Assembly (NCBI RefSeq): GCF_003363015.1 | Contig: NZ_QRAP01000003.1 | Span: forward strand, 186,001-250,000 | Length of the DNA: 64,000 nt | Source of the DNA: Enterobacillus tribolii | GTDB lineage: Bacteria > Pseudomonadota > Gammaproteobacteria > Enterobacterales > Enterobacteriaceae | Direction of reading: 5' to 3' | Shown here: one piece after another, positions 26,146 through 36,341 of the stretch | How the letters are laid out: every line of letters starts with the position of its first letter | How positions within the stretch are numbered: position 1 is the stretch's first letter | Position numbers and translations under genes: made by a program | The notes under the pieces: model-generated | What the model saw: the letters and a program-made list of their open reading frames with translations, nothing else | What the model was told of the DNA's origin: nothing | Database searches by the model: none

Positions 26146-27699
26146 TCAGTTCGCGGACGGCGTCTGCGCCGGTGCGGTTAGTTCGCTTTTCGGCGTAACG
26201 TCCGGCACCGTTGCGGCCGGAGTATCAGCCGGTACAACATCCGCTGGCGGCGCGACATCATCACTGGCCAGCCCCAACGCCTGATTGTAGGCCGCGGCCA
26301 ACGCCTTCACATCGCCCTCTTCTTCACCGCGCGGCTGACGCAACACCAGCGTAGGCTGACGGGAAAGCTGCACGCGCAGTTCCTGATTCAACACCTCAAG
26401 CGAGGCCGTGTTCAGAAACTCCTGGCGCAATTTCTGGTATGCCTCCGGCGAGATATCTACCACGCCGCTCTGCTGAGAACGTAAACGCTGGCTCATCAGG
26501 ATGTCGGTATCCGTGCGGGCATACGTGGCGAACAACCGGGCCAACTGACCGTTCTTCTGCTCAATGAGCGCGGTGAACTCTTTGTTATCAATGCCTTTCT
26601 CGCGCAGCACGGCCATTTCCGCCGCCACAAAGTTCAGCGCTTTGCTCATGCTGGCCTGCGGCGCCAGAAGGTGAATACCGCACTGTGAACGCTGGTACTG
26701 CACCTGGCAGTCAAACGACAGGTTCACGCTGTTTTTCAGCGCGCTGCCGCCCAGCGCCTGTTTCAGGTGCCAGAACAGCGCTTCACGCGCCAGATCGCTG
26801 CGCCAGTAACGCAGCATCGCCTGAGAGTCACGAATTGGCTGCCAGGGCGTGTCCCAGATCAGGGAAAGATCATCCTGCTTCAGTACATCGCTGATCAGCG
26901 CCACCGGCGTGGTCGGCAGCGGAGAAAGCGTCGGCACGGTCGCCGGCGTTTCGCGTTTCCCCTGCAACGAGGAGAACGCCCTGGCGATTTGCTCGTTCAG
27001 GGCGCGGCCATCGACGTTGCCCACCACATACAGCGTGACGGCATCAGGCGTATACCACTGATGATAGAAAGACTCCAGTTGATTCGCGTCGACCGGCGCC
27101 GCCGGCGTTTTACCGGGATCGTGCCCCAGCAGCGTGGAGCCTTTCAGGCGATAGCGCCACCAGGCATCCCCGGTATCGACCGGCAACGTCATCATCAGCG
27201 AGGAAACGCTTCCGCTCTGCAAAGCCTGCGTCACCGTGGCCTCGTTCACCGGCAGTTTTCCCACCGTGGAGGCCAGCCAGTGCAGCGAGTCCTTCAGCAG
27301 ATCCGGGCGGTTATTGGGCAAACTCAGGTTATACGACGTGTAATCGTACGACGTCACCACCAGCGGCAACGGCTTGGCGGGATTGATAACCTGCTGGAAA
27401 AAAGACTGCAATTGCCCCGGCGTCAGCGTTTCGCTCTGAGTGAGCGCCAGGCGCGGCAGCAGGTGGGCAAAGCCTGCCTGCTGAGTCGATTCGATAAGTG
27501 AGCCGGTGTTAACCAGCATACGCAATTCAATCCGATCGGACGGACGCTGGGGCGTTGCCAGCACCTGCCATGAAAGACCGTTATCCAGTTTGCCTTCCTG
27601 CCAGGCCGGATCGGGTTGTAGCGCTTCAGAATGCACATTGCCGCCGACCCCTGCCAGCAGCAATCCACCAATCAAAAGACGAATTCTGGTGCCCTGCAT
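26146..27699 (-). CDS. yhjJ: YhjJ, periplasmic M16 peptidase-like protein with degenerate active site
   Basis: 517 residues from ATG 27699, which has an AGGGG site; the frame extends nine codons further. Signal peptide at about 1-24 (LLIGGLLLAGVGGNVHSEA). The M16 (insulinase/pitrilysin) fold is clear, but the zinc motif HxxEH reads HLLPR (79-83), so the catalytic Glu and second His are lost and the protein is probably not a peptidase. The C-terminal 50 residues are Pro/Ala-rich. E. coli YhjJ is also M16-like. Function unknown, periplasmic. Confidence 0.88.
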   Translation of the reverse strand: MQGTRIRLLIGGLLLAGVGGNVHSEALQPDPAWQEGKLDNGLSWQVLATPQRPSDRIELRMLVNTGSLIESTQQAGFAHLLPRLALTQSETLTPGQLQSFFQQVINPAKPLPLVVTSYDYTSYNLSLPNNRPDLLKDSLHWLASTVGKLPVNEATVTQALQSGSVSSLMMTLPVDTGDAWWRYRLKGSTLLGHDPGKTPAAPVDANQLESFYHQWYTPDAVTLYVVGNVDGRALNEQIARAFSSLQGKRETPATVPTLSPLPTTPVALISDVLKQDDLSLIWDTPWQPIRDSQAMLRYWRSDLAREALFWHLKQALGGSALKNSVNLSFDCQVQYQRSQCGIHLLAPQASMSKALNFVAAEMAVLREKGIDNKEFTALIEQKNGQLARLFATYARTDTDILMSQRLRSQQSGVVDISPEAYQKLRQEFLNTASLEVLNQELRVQLSRQPTLVLRQPRGEEEGDVKALAAAYNQALGLASDDVAPPADVVPADTPAATVPDVTPKSELTAPAQTPSAN

Positions 27700-27884
27700 G
27701 TGAACCCCTACTAAAAAACTTGCCAATAAGAACCCCGCGAGCAGGGTTCAAAGGATGCCATGTTATACGGCTGAGTGTGTAAATTGTCATTTAGACCACG
27801 AAGACACGCCGATATCACCACGCGGAGAAAAATATTTCTGTACCGAAGCGGCCGGATCAATAACGAATGGAGCACATTATAGAG

Positions 27885-27917
27885 ATGCCCCCATTCGCAG
27901 CAAGCGAATGGGGGCAT
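27885..27917 (-). terminator. Stem-loop downstream of dctA
   Basis: A 14-bp perfect inverted repeat ATGCCCCCATTCGC/GCGAATGGGGGCAT with a 5-base loop lies 28 bases past the dctA stop. The T-tract is poor. Confidence 0.65.
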
Positions 27918-27944
27918 TTAGTGGGGTAAAATCAGGAAGTACGA

Positions 27945-29228
27945 TTATAACGACTGAGTTTGTGTCTCATCCGGGCGCTTTTTGCCCAGAACATCTTTCA
28001 TCTGCTTTTCATCCAGCTGACGGCAGCGCTTCGCAACAACGATCGTCGCCACGCCGTTACCCACCAGGTTGGTCAGGGCACGCGCTTCAGACATAAAGCG
28101 GTCGATACCCAGAATCAGCGCCAGACCGGCCACCGGCAAATGCCCTACGGCGGAGATGGTCGCCGCCAGGACGATAAAGCCGCTGCCCGTCACCCCGGCA
28201 GCCCCTTTAGACGACAGCAGCAGAACCACCAGCAGGGTGACCTGATGGAAAATATCCATGTGCGTGTTGGTCGCCTGGGCGATAAACACCGCAGCCATCG
28301 TCAGGTAGATAGAGGTGCCGTCAAGGTTGAACGAATAGCCGGTTGGAATGACCAGCCCGACCACCGATTTTTGGCAGCCGACCTTCTCCATTTTGTCCAG
28401 CATACGCGGCAGTACAGACTCGGAAGAAGAAGTACCCAATACGATCAGCAACTCTTCCTTGATGTAGCTGATAAAGCGGAAAATGCTGAAGCCGGTGGCT
28501 TTGGCAATGGAACCCAGCACGAACACAACGAACAGCAGACAGGTGATGTAGAAGCACAGAATCAGTTGCCCCAGCTGCACCAGCGTACCCACGCCGTATT
28601 TACCGATGGTGAATGCCATGGCGCCGAATGCCCCCAGCGGAGCAAGACGCATGATCATGTTGATGATGCCGAAGATAACCTTGGAGAAGCTCTCGATGAA
28701 GTTAAACATCATCTGACCTTTCTCGCCCAGGTGGTGCAGGGCAAAACCAAACATTACGGCGAACAGCAATACCTGAAGGATGTTACCGCTGGCGAACGCA
28801 CCAACCACGCTGCCCGGAATGATGTCCAGCAGGAAAGGAATAATCCCCTGCTGCGACGCCTGATCCGCATAAACCGCCACCGCTTTGGCGTCCAGCGCGG
28901 CAGGGTCAACGTTCATACCCGCGCCGGGCTGAATCACGTTTACCACGACCAGACCGATAATCAACGCGATGGTACTGACGATTTCAAAATAGAGCAGTGC
29001 GATGGCCCCGGTGCGACCCACCGCTTTCATACTTTCCATGCCCGCAATCCCGGTTACCACGGTACAGAAAATAACCGGCGCAATAATCATTTTAATCAGT
29101 TTTACAAAGCCATCCCCCAGCGGCTTCATCTGGGCACCTAGGTCAGGGTAAAAGTGCCCAAGCAGGATACCGACCGTAATGGCTATCAATACCTGAACAT
29201 AGAGGCTCTTAAAAATATTTCTTTTCAT
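27945..29228 (-). CDS. dctA: Aerobic C4-dicarboxylate:proton/sodium symporter DctA
   Basis: 427 residues from ATG 29228 ([16 protein letters not shown]), matching E. coli DctA; the frame extends 15 codons further. It is a DAACS/glutamate-symporter-fold protein. The serine-rich re-entrant loop is [20 protein letters not shown], followed by [20 protein letters not shown] and the second hairpin [20 protein letters not shown]. It imports succinate, fumarate and malate. Its place between yhjJ and pdeK is conserved with E. coli. Confidence 0.96.
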   Translation of the reverse strand: MKRNIFKSLYVQVLIAITVGILLGHFYPDLGAQMKPLGDGFVKLIKMIIAPVIFCTVVTGIAGMESMKAVGRTGAIALLYFEIVSTIALIIGLVVVNVIQPGAGMNVDPAALDAKAVAVYADQASQQGIIPFLLDIIPGSVVGAFASGNILQVLLFAVMFGFALHHLGEKGQMMFNFIESFSKVIFGIINMIMRLAPLGAFGAMAFTIGKYGVGTLVQLGQLILCFYITCLLFVVFVLGSIAKATGFSIFRFISYIKEELLIVLGTSSSESVLPRMLDKMEKVGCQKSVVGLVIPTGYSFNLDGTSIYLTMAAVFIAQATNTHMDIFHQVTLLVVLLLSSKGAAGVTGSGFIVLAATISAVGHLPVAGLALILGIDRFMSEARALTNLVGNGVATIVVAKRCRQLDEKQMKDVLGKKRPDETQTQSL

Positions 29229-29573
29229 AATAACTATCCTTATTGGGTACTCACGCAACCAGATACAACGCATACCCCTGTCTTCCTGGTTGCGACAACG
29301 TCGCCACTGTCCGAAGCCCTTTAGGGTACAGAACCGGGTTACACTTTGTATAACCTTCTTATCACCCGGCTCAGGATTCCAGCCTGCGCCTGCGCGGAAA
29401 ATAACACCTATGTAACAACATGAAAATGATATGTTGCAACCTGAAACGGGAAATGATCAGATTTAAGAGCTGAAACGCATCAAGCTATGATTGATTTGAC
29501 AAGTAAATTTAGGATTGCGCGAACAGTAACCACATTAACAACATGGAAATAAAACATCGCTAAAATGTAACCA
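29229..29573. promoter_or_regulatory. dctA upstream region and pdeK 3' region
   Basis: About 345 bases with no gene. It should contain the dctA promoter. An imperfect palindrome CAACAT/ATGTTG lies at 29416-29436. No convincing CRP or response-regulator site was recognised. Confidence 0.45.
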
Positions 29574-31583
29574 TCAGGTTAGATAGCGTCGAATAAACTC
29601 ATCCTGCGGCAGCGCCGGCGCAAACAGGTATCCTTGCACGCAGAAGATGCCGTTTTGTTGCAGCCAGTCGCATTGTTCCTGTGTTTCCACCCCTTCCGCC
29701 ACCACATGCAACGACAGCTCTGCGGCAATGGCGTTAACGATGCGTACCAGCGAACCGTCCTGCGGCAGTCGCTCGACGAAGCTTTTGTCGATCTTGATAA
29801 TATCGACAGGCAGGGACTGGAGATAATTCAGCCCGGCATACCCCATGCCGAAGTCGTCCAGCGCCACCCGGATGCCACGCTCGCGCAATTGCCCCAACGT
29901 GGCCGCGGCATGGGAAATGTCGCGGATGCGAGCCGTTTCCGTCACTTCCAGGTGCAACAAGGTCGCGTCAATGGCGTACTGCTCAAGCAGCGACGTCAGG
30001 TGGTCGGCAAAGCGTGAGCCGGAAAGCTGCACGCCGGAAACGTTAAGCGCCAGCGGCAAACGCAGGCCACGCGGCTGCCATTCCGCCAGTATCCGCACCA
30101 CCTGCTCCATCGCCCACTCGCCCAACGGCACGATGCCTCCCGTCTCTTCCGCCAGGGGAATAAACACCGAGGGGAGCGGCGAACCGCCGTCCTGCCGGTG
30201 CCAGCGGATTAATGCCTCCGCGCCAACGGCCTTGCCGGTGCGTAAATCCAGCTGGGGCTGCAGATACAGGGAGAAATGTCCTTCCTTCAGCCCGTGCAAA
30301 ATCGCGTCTTCCTGAGTCAGCCGCTCGCGGGCCCGCTGCGCCAGCTCCGGTTCGAAAAACAGAAAGTGGTGATGATCGTCGCGGCCGACGATATTCAGGG
30401 CGGAGCTGGCCTGGCCCATCAGCAAGTCTACCTCCGCACGCGCATCGGTGATTTCATCGCTGCGCTTATGGCATACGGCAATGCCGATGTTGGCTTCCGG
30501 GCGGATACCGTAATCCGGCAGCTCAACGGGTTGATTTATCTCGGCAATCAGCCGCTTCGCCAGGTGCGTCGCCTCGAAGGGCTGCTCCGTATCCAGCGCC
30601 AGCACGACAAAGCGGTCATGGTTGATTTGTGCCAGCAGGTTGCCTTCATCCATACACGACTTTATCCGCGCCACGATAGTCTTCAGCATGCGGTTACGCT
30701 GTTCGGAATCCAGTATGCCCATCGCTTCCTGCAACGTACTGATGCCGATCAGCATCACGCTGAACAGCGGCGCGCGGCGCGTGGACAGCAGGTGCTGCTC
30801 CAGCATCGGCAGAAACAACGTGAGATTGGGTAAATCAGTGACCGGGTTGCGGGTGGACATCCGGTTCATCATGTCATGCGCCTTTTCCAGCGCCATCTGA
30901 TTGCGGTTATAGGTGCGAACCAACAGCCCCAGCTCGTCGTCGCCATGCAGCGGCGGCAGGGTCAGTTGGTGATAATTGGGCGAATTGAGCGGCATGGCGT
31001 TCAGTTCCTGCGCCAGCGCGCGCAGCGGGTGCACCAGCATGCGGTTCATGCACCAGCTGATGGCGACCGTCAGCACCAGCGCCAGCAGCAAATAGGCAGA
31101 CACCATGGTAGACAGCATCGACAGAATAAACTGATACAGGCGGTAGGCGTCGATCTGCATCACCAGATGCGCCACGGGCTGGCGCGCGGCCAGGTTGCTT
31201 TCCGTACCATACAGCGGAACGGAAAGGCGCACCGGCAGGTCAAACAGGCGGACCACCATCGGGGGAACCGGACGCAGCGGCAGGAAATCGGCGTGCAGGC
31301 CCGGCACGTTGCCGGGCAACACAACGTCAGCCCGGGCGAGAATGCCGGGCGTTTTCAGGCTGTTCAGCAGCTGCTGCGCCCTGGGAATATCAACGTTCAT
31401 CACGGCCTCAGCCAGCGGGTCGCGCACCGTATGCGACATGCTCCACATCTGGCGGATATAGTCATTTTTACGCTGATCCACGAAATGAAAGAGCTGGATC
31501 GTAATAAAAATGCAGATAGTGACCAGCGCCACAACGGACACCATCGCCATCTGTTTGATCGTTAAAGAACGGCTGACTCGCAA
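29574..31583 (-). CDS. pdeK: c-di-GMP phosphodiesterase PdeK/HmsP (degenerate GGDEF, intact EAL)
   Basis: 669 residues. Two N-terminal membrane segments (about 12-32 and 155-180) enclose a periplasmic domain, followed by a HAMP-like region, a GGDEF domain and an EAL domain. The GGDEF signature reads NHDRF, so no cyclase activity is expected. The EAL domain is complete (GAEALIRW, LNVSGVQL, EVTETA, DDFGMGYAGL, IIKIDKSFVE, EGVET, QGYLFAP). It corresponds to YhjK of E. coli and HmsP of Yersinia, which lower c-di-GMP and restrain biofilm. It lies just past the cellulose operon, whose synthase needs c-di-GMP. Confidence 0.93.
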   Translation of the reverse strand: MRVSRSLTIKQMAMVSVVALVTICIFITIQLFHFVDQRKNDYIRQMWSMSHTVRDPLAEAVMNVDIPRAQQLLNSLKTPGILARADVVLPGNVPGLHADFLPLRPVPPMVVRLFDLPVRLSVPLYGTESNLAARQPVAHLVMQIDAYRLYQFILSMLSTMVSAYLLLALVLTVAISWCMNRMLVHPLRALAQELNAMPLNSPNYHQLTLPPLHGDDELGLLVRTYNRNQMALEKAHDMMNRMSTRNPVTDLPNLTLFLPMLEQHLLSTRRAPLFSVMLIGISTLQEAMGILDSEQRNRMLKTIVARIKSCMDEGNLLAQINHDRFVVLALDTEQPFEATHLAKRLIAEINQPVELPDYGIRPEANIGIAVCHKRSDEITDARAEVDLLMGQASSALNIVGRDDHHHFLFFEPELAQRARERLTQEDAILHGLKEGHFSLYLQPQLDLRTGKAVGAEALIRWHRQDGGSPLPSVFIPLAEETGGIVPLGEWAMEQVVRILAEWQPRGLRLPLALNVSGVQLSGSRFADHLTSLLEQYAIDATLLHLEVTETARIRDISHAAATLGQLRERGIRVALDDFGMGYAGLNYLQSLPVDIIKIDKSFVERLPQDGSLVRIVNAIAAELSLHVVAEGVETQEQCDWLQQNGIFCVQGYLFAPALPQDEFIRRYLT

Positions 31584-31727
31584 AATCCTCTCTCCGCAGC
31601 AGATAGAGCTAATTACAGGATTAGGCAGAAAGATCTGAATTCCGGATTATGTTGCCAGAGTATACTGGAATATTTTGCGATTGAATCCTGTTTAGGCCGG
31701 AGGGATGGTTTTTTTTTGGTCAAGGCA

Positions 31728-31759
31728 GGCGGGCATTTTAAAATATAACGCTGCCCGCC
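31728..31759 (-). repeat. Hairpin downstream of bcsC
   Basis: GGCGGGCA/TGCCCGCC with a 16-base loop lies just beyond the bcsC stop. There is no T-run on the minus strand, so termination is uncertain. Confidence 0.4.
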
Positions 31760-31765
31760 CCATCC

Positions 31766-34700
31766 TTATTTAAAATCCGCGTAGGGAATTAACGGCTGCG
31801 GCGGCATATCCAGGTCGCCTTCCCAACCGGCCATCGAGTAACGGACATAGAGCAGGGCATGGCTGGGGGTGTAATCCTTCGCCTCCTGGATATCGACGCC
31901 GGCGCCCAACGTCCAGTGCGCGCTGAGACGACGCTCCACCACCGCGCGCAGGGTGTAGCCGAAGCCGCTGCTGGTGCTGCCGGTTTCTATCGCGTCTTTA
32001 TCCGCGTAGCTGTCCGGCACCAGATTTTGCAACGGGTAGCGTTCCTGATCTTTGGTGGTGGAACGGGACCAGGAGACAGAGCCGCCCAAATCCCATGACC
32101 AGTTTTCCGTGCGCTGACGATAGTTCACCGGCACCGCCAGCGAGAAGTAGCGCTGCGGGCTGTAGTAACCGCCCTGGCCCAGCGTGTAGCCGCTCAGGTC
32201 TTTTTGGTAGTGCCACAGCATGCTGCTCAGCCCGACACTGACGCGGCGGTTATCTTCGTTGATCAGCTTGTAGTAATAGCCGCCCATCAGGCGTACGCGG
32301 TTATTGTCCGCCACGTTTTTACCGGTCAGTTGGTCAGCGCTCAGATCGCCCCAGACGCCGTTGGCCCCGCCGCGATCGTAGCTGCTGCTCAGGCTGACCC
32401 CGTTGGCCCGCACGCCGCCCCAGGTAATTCCGGTGTTGGGATCGCGCCGCCCGCTGAATGAAAGCTGGGAGCTGGAGATCGGGCGGCGGTGGGCGTTTAC
32501 CGTCCAGCCGATATGGTTCCAGTCGCTGCTGTAGCTCAGGCCGCCGACCCAGTCCACCACGTCAAACCCCAGCGGCGTGGTGCCGATATCCGCGCTCCAG
32601 GTGTCGTTGCTCCACCCTGCCGCCAGGCTCGCTCCGTTGGCGCGCTGTTTATTACTGCCGGAGCATCCCTGCGCCGCGCAGGTGCCGAATTTATCGTAAT
32701 ACTTACCATCGCCATCGCCGCCGAAGGTGCCGGCATCCATCTGAACATAGTCGGTGCGCAAAAACATACGGCCGTCATACAGCGGCGCGTCGGCCTGTAA
32801 CATGGTGGTCTGCGCGGTAAGGTCGGAATAGCCTTTGGTGCCGCTGGAACCCCAGTAATCGTGGTCCAGCGTGATCCGCACATCCTGCTGGCGGTACAAA
32901 TCCGCCGCATCCGCGCGAATGCCGCGCTTCAGCCAGTCATCGGCGGGATTATTGCGCATCAGGCGGGTAAAGGTGTCGTTGTCCCGCGGTACGGCCGGCG
33001 TAATTTGCGACGCCACCATTGCGTTGCGGTATATATCCAGCGCCTGCTGCGGCTGATGCTGTTTCACGTCGTAGCGGGCGACATCGCGCAGCGCCAGCGC
33101 GCTGTCCTGCCCCGGCGGCTGCGTCAGCGCCTGCCGGGCGATATCACGGAACATCGGATCGGCACGGCTGGCGTCGCCCACTTCCGACCAGGCGTTCGCC
33201 ACGCGGCGCGCCGTATTCAGCGACGGCGTTTCGCCGGCCGGCTGTTTCAGCGCGCTCAACCCCGCGCGCGCCTCGCCCAGTTTGCCCTGCGCGATAAACG
33301 TTTCCACTTCGCCGAGCCGCGCATCCGCATTTTCCGGCTCCCGCTGCGCTACCCGCTGGTAGCGTGACTGCGCGTCGTCATAGTCTTCCCGCGCCAGCGC
33401 CCAGTCGGCCAGGGTCAGATCGATGCGCGTATTCGCCGGCTGTTGTTGCAGGTAGGCAATCGCCTCCTGCTCATGGCCCGTCGCACGCAGCGCATTGGCC
33501 TTCTGCAAAACGCCGTTGAGCTGCAAGCGCTGCGCCAGTTCGCGGATATTGTCGTCCCATTGCCCTTTGGGCAGGGTATTCAGTTGCGCCAATGCCGCGT
33601 CGTCCCGGTCGCTGCCGGAAAGATAGAGCGCACAGGCATAAACCTGTTGCGGATCAGCCGGGTGTTTCTGCGCCAGCGCCCGAAACAGCGCGTCCGCCTG
33701 CGCCGGTTGCCCCGCTTCACGCAAATCCTTTGCCAGGTGGTACGTCAGCCACACGTCATCCGGCGTAAGCGCCAGCGCCTGACGCAGCTTGTCCGCCGCC
33801 TGCGCCCACTGCTGCTGTTTCTCCAGCGTCTCCGCCTCCTGCTGCAGCGCATCGGCCTGTAAACGTTGCAGGGTATCGCGCATCGCGTTGCGCTGATTGC
33901 GCGGCAGTTGGTTCAGGTACGCCAGCGCTTTATCCGGCGACTGCCGCTGGTAAATCTTCACCAACCCGCGCAACGCGCTGCCGTTACCGGGATCAAGGCG
34001 CAACGTCCGCTGATAAAAGCGCTCCGCCGCCGCGTCATCATTGCGCGCTACGGCGACGTCGCCCAACCCCAGCGGCGCATAGCCGTCGGTGTTATCCACG
34101 CCCTGCGCCTGCCGGTAAAAACGTTCCGCCTGCCCCAGTTGCCTGGCCTGCAGGGCGTTATCGCCCTGTTTAATCAACAACCAGTAACGGTTGGTTTTAA
34201 TCAGGCTCTGCCACTTGCTGTTGTTATAGCCCGCGGTATCCGCTTGCGCTGCCTGCTCCAGCAACTGCAAGGCTTTGGCGCGGTTGCCCTGCCGGGCGTA
34301 AGCCTGCCCCAACGCACCCAGCACTTCGCCGTCATCGGGCTTCTCTGCCAACGCGCGCTTCAGATCGGGGATCGCCACCGCGCCCTTGCCGTTATCGACC
34401 AGCGCCAGCCCGCGGGTACGCGCCCGAAAGGCCGGATCGGCCAACAGCGCCTGCTGTTGCGTCAGTTTCTGTCTTGCCTTTGTGGCATCGTCACCGTCGG
34501 TGAATTCCAGCAGAAAACTTTGCAACTGCGCGACGCTGGCATCGCTGACCGGCATTTTATCAATCTGCGCCAGCCAGATATCCGCCGCGTCGGAACGGGT
34601 GCCGACATCCGCCAGCATCTGGTGCACCACCAGAAATCCCGCCTGGGATTGCCCGTCGTCAAACAACAAGTTAGCCAGCGTGTTACGCAGGCTGCCGCTG

Positions 34701-35242
34701 CCGGGATATTGTTGGTTCAGCGTTTGTAGCCGGGCGATAGCCTGCTTGCGCTGGCCCGGCTGCCGGGCCACCAGCCGCCAGTATTCCACGGCCAGATCCA
34801 GCGAGGGCGGCGTCGTGCCGCCAAACAGCGTATGGTAAGCCTCTACGGCCTCCGGTATACGCCCCGCCGCGGCCAACAGGCGCGCCTGCTGCAATTGCTG
34901 CCGCCCTTCGGGCGACGCCAGCATCATCTCGGTTTTGGCATCCCGGTAAGCCCCGGAATCCGGCGCCAGCTTCGCCAGCCGGTCCAGTTGCTGCTGCGCC
35001 TGTTGCTGGTCGCCCTGACGCAGGGACAGGCGCAGGCGCGCCGCAATCACGTTCGGGTTGTCCGGGTCCATCAGCTCCAGACGATAAAGGGATTGCTTCA
35101 CCAGATCGTCACGATGGGTCGCCTCCCCCAGGCGGATCTGCTCAAGCAGCCACTGCTCCGGGGAAACGGCGGCCTGCGCCGCAGAGAGAAGGAATAACGG
35201 AAGGCCGGCCCACCCCAGCCGTTTTAATGTGAACTTACGCAT
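31766..35242 (-). CDS. bcsC: Cellulose synthase complex outer-membrane subunit BcsC
   Basis: 1158 residues from the second ATG at 35242 ([11 protein letters not shown]), matching E. coli. A signal peptide is followed by about 750 residues of TPR repeats in the periplasm (for example [20 protein letters not shown]) and a C-terminal beta-barrel from about residue 780 ([34 protein letters not shown]) ending LIPYADFK. It exports cellulose across the outer membrane. The start overlaps the end of bcsZ, indicating translational coupling at the end of the bcsRQABZC operon. Confidence 0.96.
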   Translation of the reverse strand: MRKFTLKRLGWAGLPLFLLSAAQAAVSPEQWLLEQIRLGEATHRDDLVKQSLYRLELMDPDNPNVIAARLRLSLRQGDQQQAQQQLDRLAKLAPDSGAYRDAKTEMMLASPEGRQQLQQARLLAAAGRIPEAVEAYHTLFGGTTPPSLDLAVEYWRLVARQPGQRKQAIARLQTLNQQYPGSGSLRNTLANLLFDDGQSQAGFLVVHQMLADVGTRSDAADIWLAQIDKMPVSDASVAQLQSFLLEFTDGDDATKARQKLTQQQALLADPAFRARTRGLALVDNGKGAVAIPDLKRALAEKPDDGEVLGALGQAYARQGNRAKALQLLEQAAQADTAGYNNSKWQSLIKTNRYWLLIKQGDNALQARQLGQAERFYRQAQGVDNTDGYAPLGLGDVAVARNDDAAAERFYQRTLRLDPGNGSALRGLVKIYQRQSPDKALAYLNQLPRNQRNAMRDTLQRLQADALQQEAETLEKQQQWAQAADKLRQALALTPDDVWLTYHLAKDLREAGQPAQADALFRALAQKHPADPQQVYACALYLSGSDRDDAALAQLNTLPKGQWDDNIRELAQRLQLNGVLQKANALRATGHEQEAIAYLQQQPANTRIDLTLADWALAREDYDDAQSRYQRVAQREPENADARLGEVETFIAQGKLGEARAGLSALKQPAGETPSLNTARRVANAWSEVGDASRADPMFRDIARQALTQPPGQDSALALRDVARYDVKQHQPQQALDIYRNAMVASQITPAVPRDNDTFTRLMRNNPADDWLKRGIRADAADLYRQQDVRITLDHDYWGSSGTKGYSDLTAQTTMLQADAPLYDGRMFLRTDYVQMDAGTFGGDGDGKYYDKFGTCAAQGCSGSNKQRANGASLAAGWSNDTWSADIGTTPLGFDVVDWVGGLSYSSDWNHIGWTVNAHRRPISSSQLSFSGRRDPNTGITWGGVRANGVSLSSSYDRGGANGVWGDLSADQLTGKNVADNNRVRLMGGYYYKLINEDNRRVSVGLSSMLWHYQKDLSGYTLGQGGYYSPQRYFSLAVPVNYRQRTENWSWDLGGSVSWSRSTTKDQERYPLQNLVPDSYADKDAIETGSTSSGFGYTLRAVVERRLSAHWTLGAGVDIQEAKDYTPSHALLYVRYSMAGWEGDLDMPPQPLIPYADFK

Positions 35243-36336
35243 TGGCGATCCCATTGAGGTACCAGCTCACCCTCAGAGTTGAAGCGAAATCGTTGCTGAT
35301 CCCATCCCTGGCCGAAAAGTGTTAACACCGAACTGTAATACGCCCCGCCCCCCGGCGGATTTTGCGCCACCCGCTGACGCTGGACCGCCAGCGCCGGGTC
35401 GCCGTGCAGGAAAGGCAACAGCGCGGCGGAAAACCCCACCGGCCCGCCGCCGCTGACTTCACCGCTGACGGTATCCACGCTCTCCGGCGGCACCCCCGCC
35501 CGTGCCGTGGCCTGCGCCATCGGCTGCCAGCGCTGCAGCAACGCGGCCTTGTCCGGATCGTCGTCCGCCAGCATGCCGGCCCACAGGTAAACGCGGATGG
35601 CGTTGTAGCTGCCGGCGCTATGTTTTTCCGCCGTCGGCTGCCAGCCCTGCGTCTTCACCCAGTCAATCCAGTCCGGCGCAAAGCCTTTGGGCGAACTCTC
35701 CAGCAACAGGCGCTGATTCACCGCCCGCATCGCCTGCCACGGGCCGTGATAGCGCGCCATGCGCGCCAGCAACTGCGGCGGCTGGTAGCTCGGGTTGAGC
35801 GTCCAGCGCCCCTCGCGGGCAAACCCTTTCCTGCCCGGCAGCAGCATCACGCCCAGGCCGGGTAAATCGGCGGTTTCCTCACGGGCGATGCGCTGCAACA
35901 GCAGCGTGCCCAGCGACTGATAGCGGTGAACCTGCCACAAGCGCCCCGCTTCCAGCAGGCTGTATGCGATCCACAGATCGGAATCCGACGCAGAGTTATC
36001 GTCCAGCACGCCCCACTGCTTCTGTGCGTTCTCCCCCCACAGCCAGGCGGGCAGGCGGGCGCTGAGATCGCCCCGCGCCAGATTGTCCTGCGTCCATTGC
36101 AGCAGGGTGTCGAAAGTCTCGCGGTCGTTAGCCGCCAGCGCAAAGAACAAGCCATAGCTTTGCCCTTCCGAAGTGGTGATCTTCTGCGGCGAAGACGTAT
36201 CGATCACCCTTCCCTGTTCGCTGACGTAGTTCTGCCGGAACGCCTGCCAGGCCGGCCACGCACAGGGCGCGGCCCGCGACGTCAGGGGAAGCAGAACCAG
36301 CAACAGGAGCAACGCGCCTCTGCCAATGCCTTTCAT
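35224..36336 (-). CDS. bcsZ: Periplasmic endo-1,4-beta-glucanase BcsZ (GH8)
   Basis: 370 residues with a signal peptide (about 1-22, ending SRAAPC). GH8 acid catalyst Glu57 in [20 protein letters not shown]; later [20 protein letters not shown] and [17 protein letters not shown] are conserved GH8 blocks. The enzyme trims nascent cellulose in the periplasm. It lies 5 bases downstream of bcsB and overlaps bcsC by 19 bases. Confidence 0.95.
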   Translation of the reverse strand: MKGIGRGALLLLLVLLPLTSRAAPCAWPAWQAFRQNYVSEQGRVIDTSSPQKITTSEGQSYGLFFALAANDRETFDTLLQWTQDNLARGDLSARLPAWLWGENAQKQWGVLDDNSASDSDLWIAYSLLEAGRLWQVHRYQSLGTLLLQRIAREETADLPGLGVMLLPGRKGFAREGRWTLNPSYQPPQLLARMARYHGPWQAMRAVNQRLLLESSPKGFAPDWIDWVKTQGWQPTAEKHSAGSYNAIRVYLWAGMLADDDPDKAALLQRWQPMAQATARAGVPPESVDTVSGEVSGGGPVGFSAALLPFLHGDPALAVQRQRVAQNPPGGGAYYSSVLTLFGQGWDQQRFRFNSEGELVPQWDRQCVSSH

Positions 36337-36341
36337 CGCCG

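Noticed and set aside
27960-29141. 393-codon plus-strand frame opposite dctA
   Set aside because: Composition shadow of dctA, very rich in His, Gln and Asn, with no recognisable protein features.
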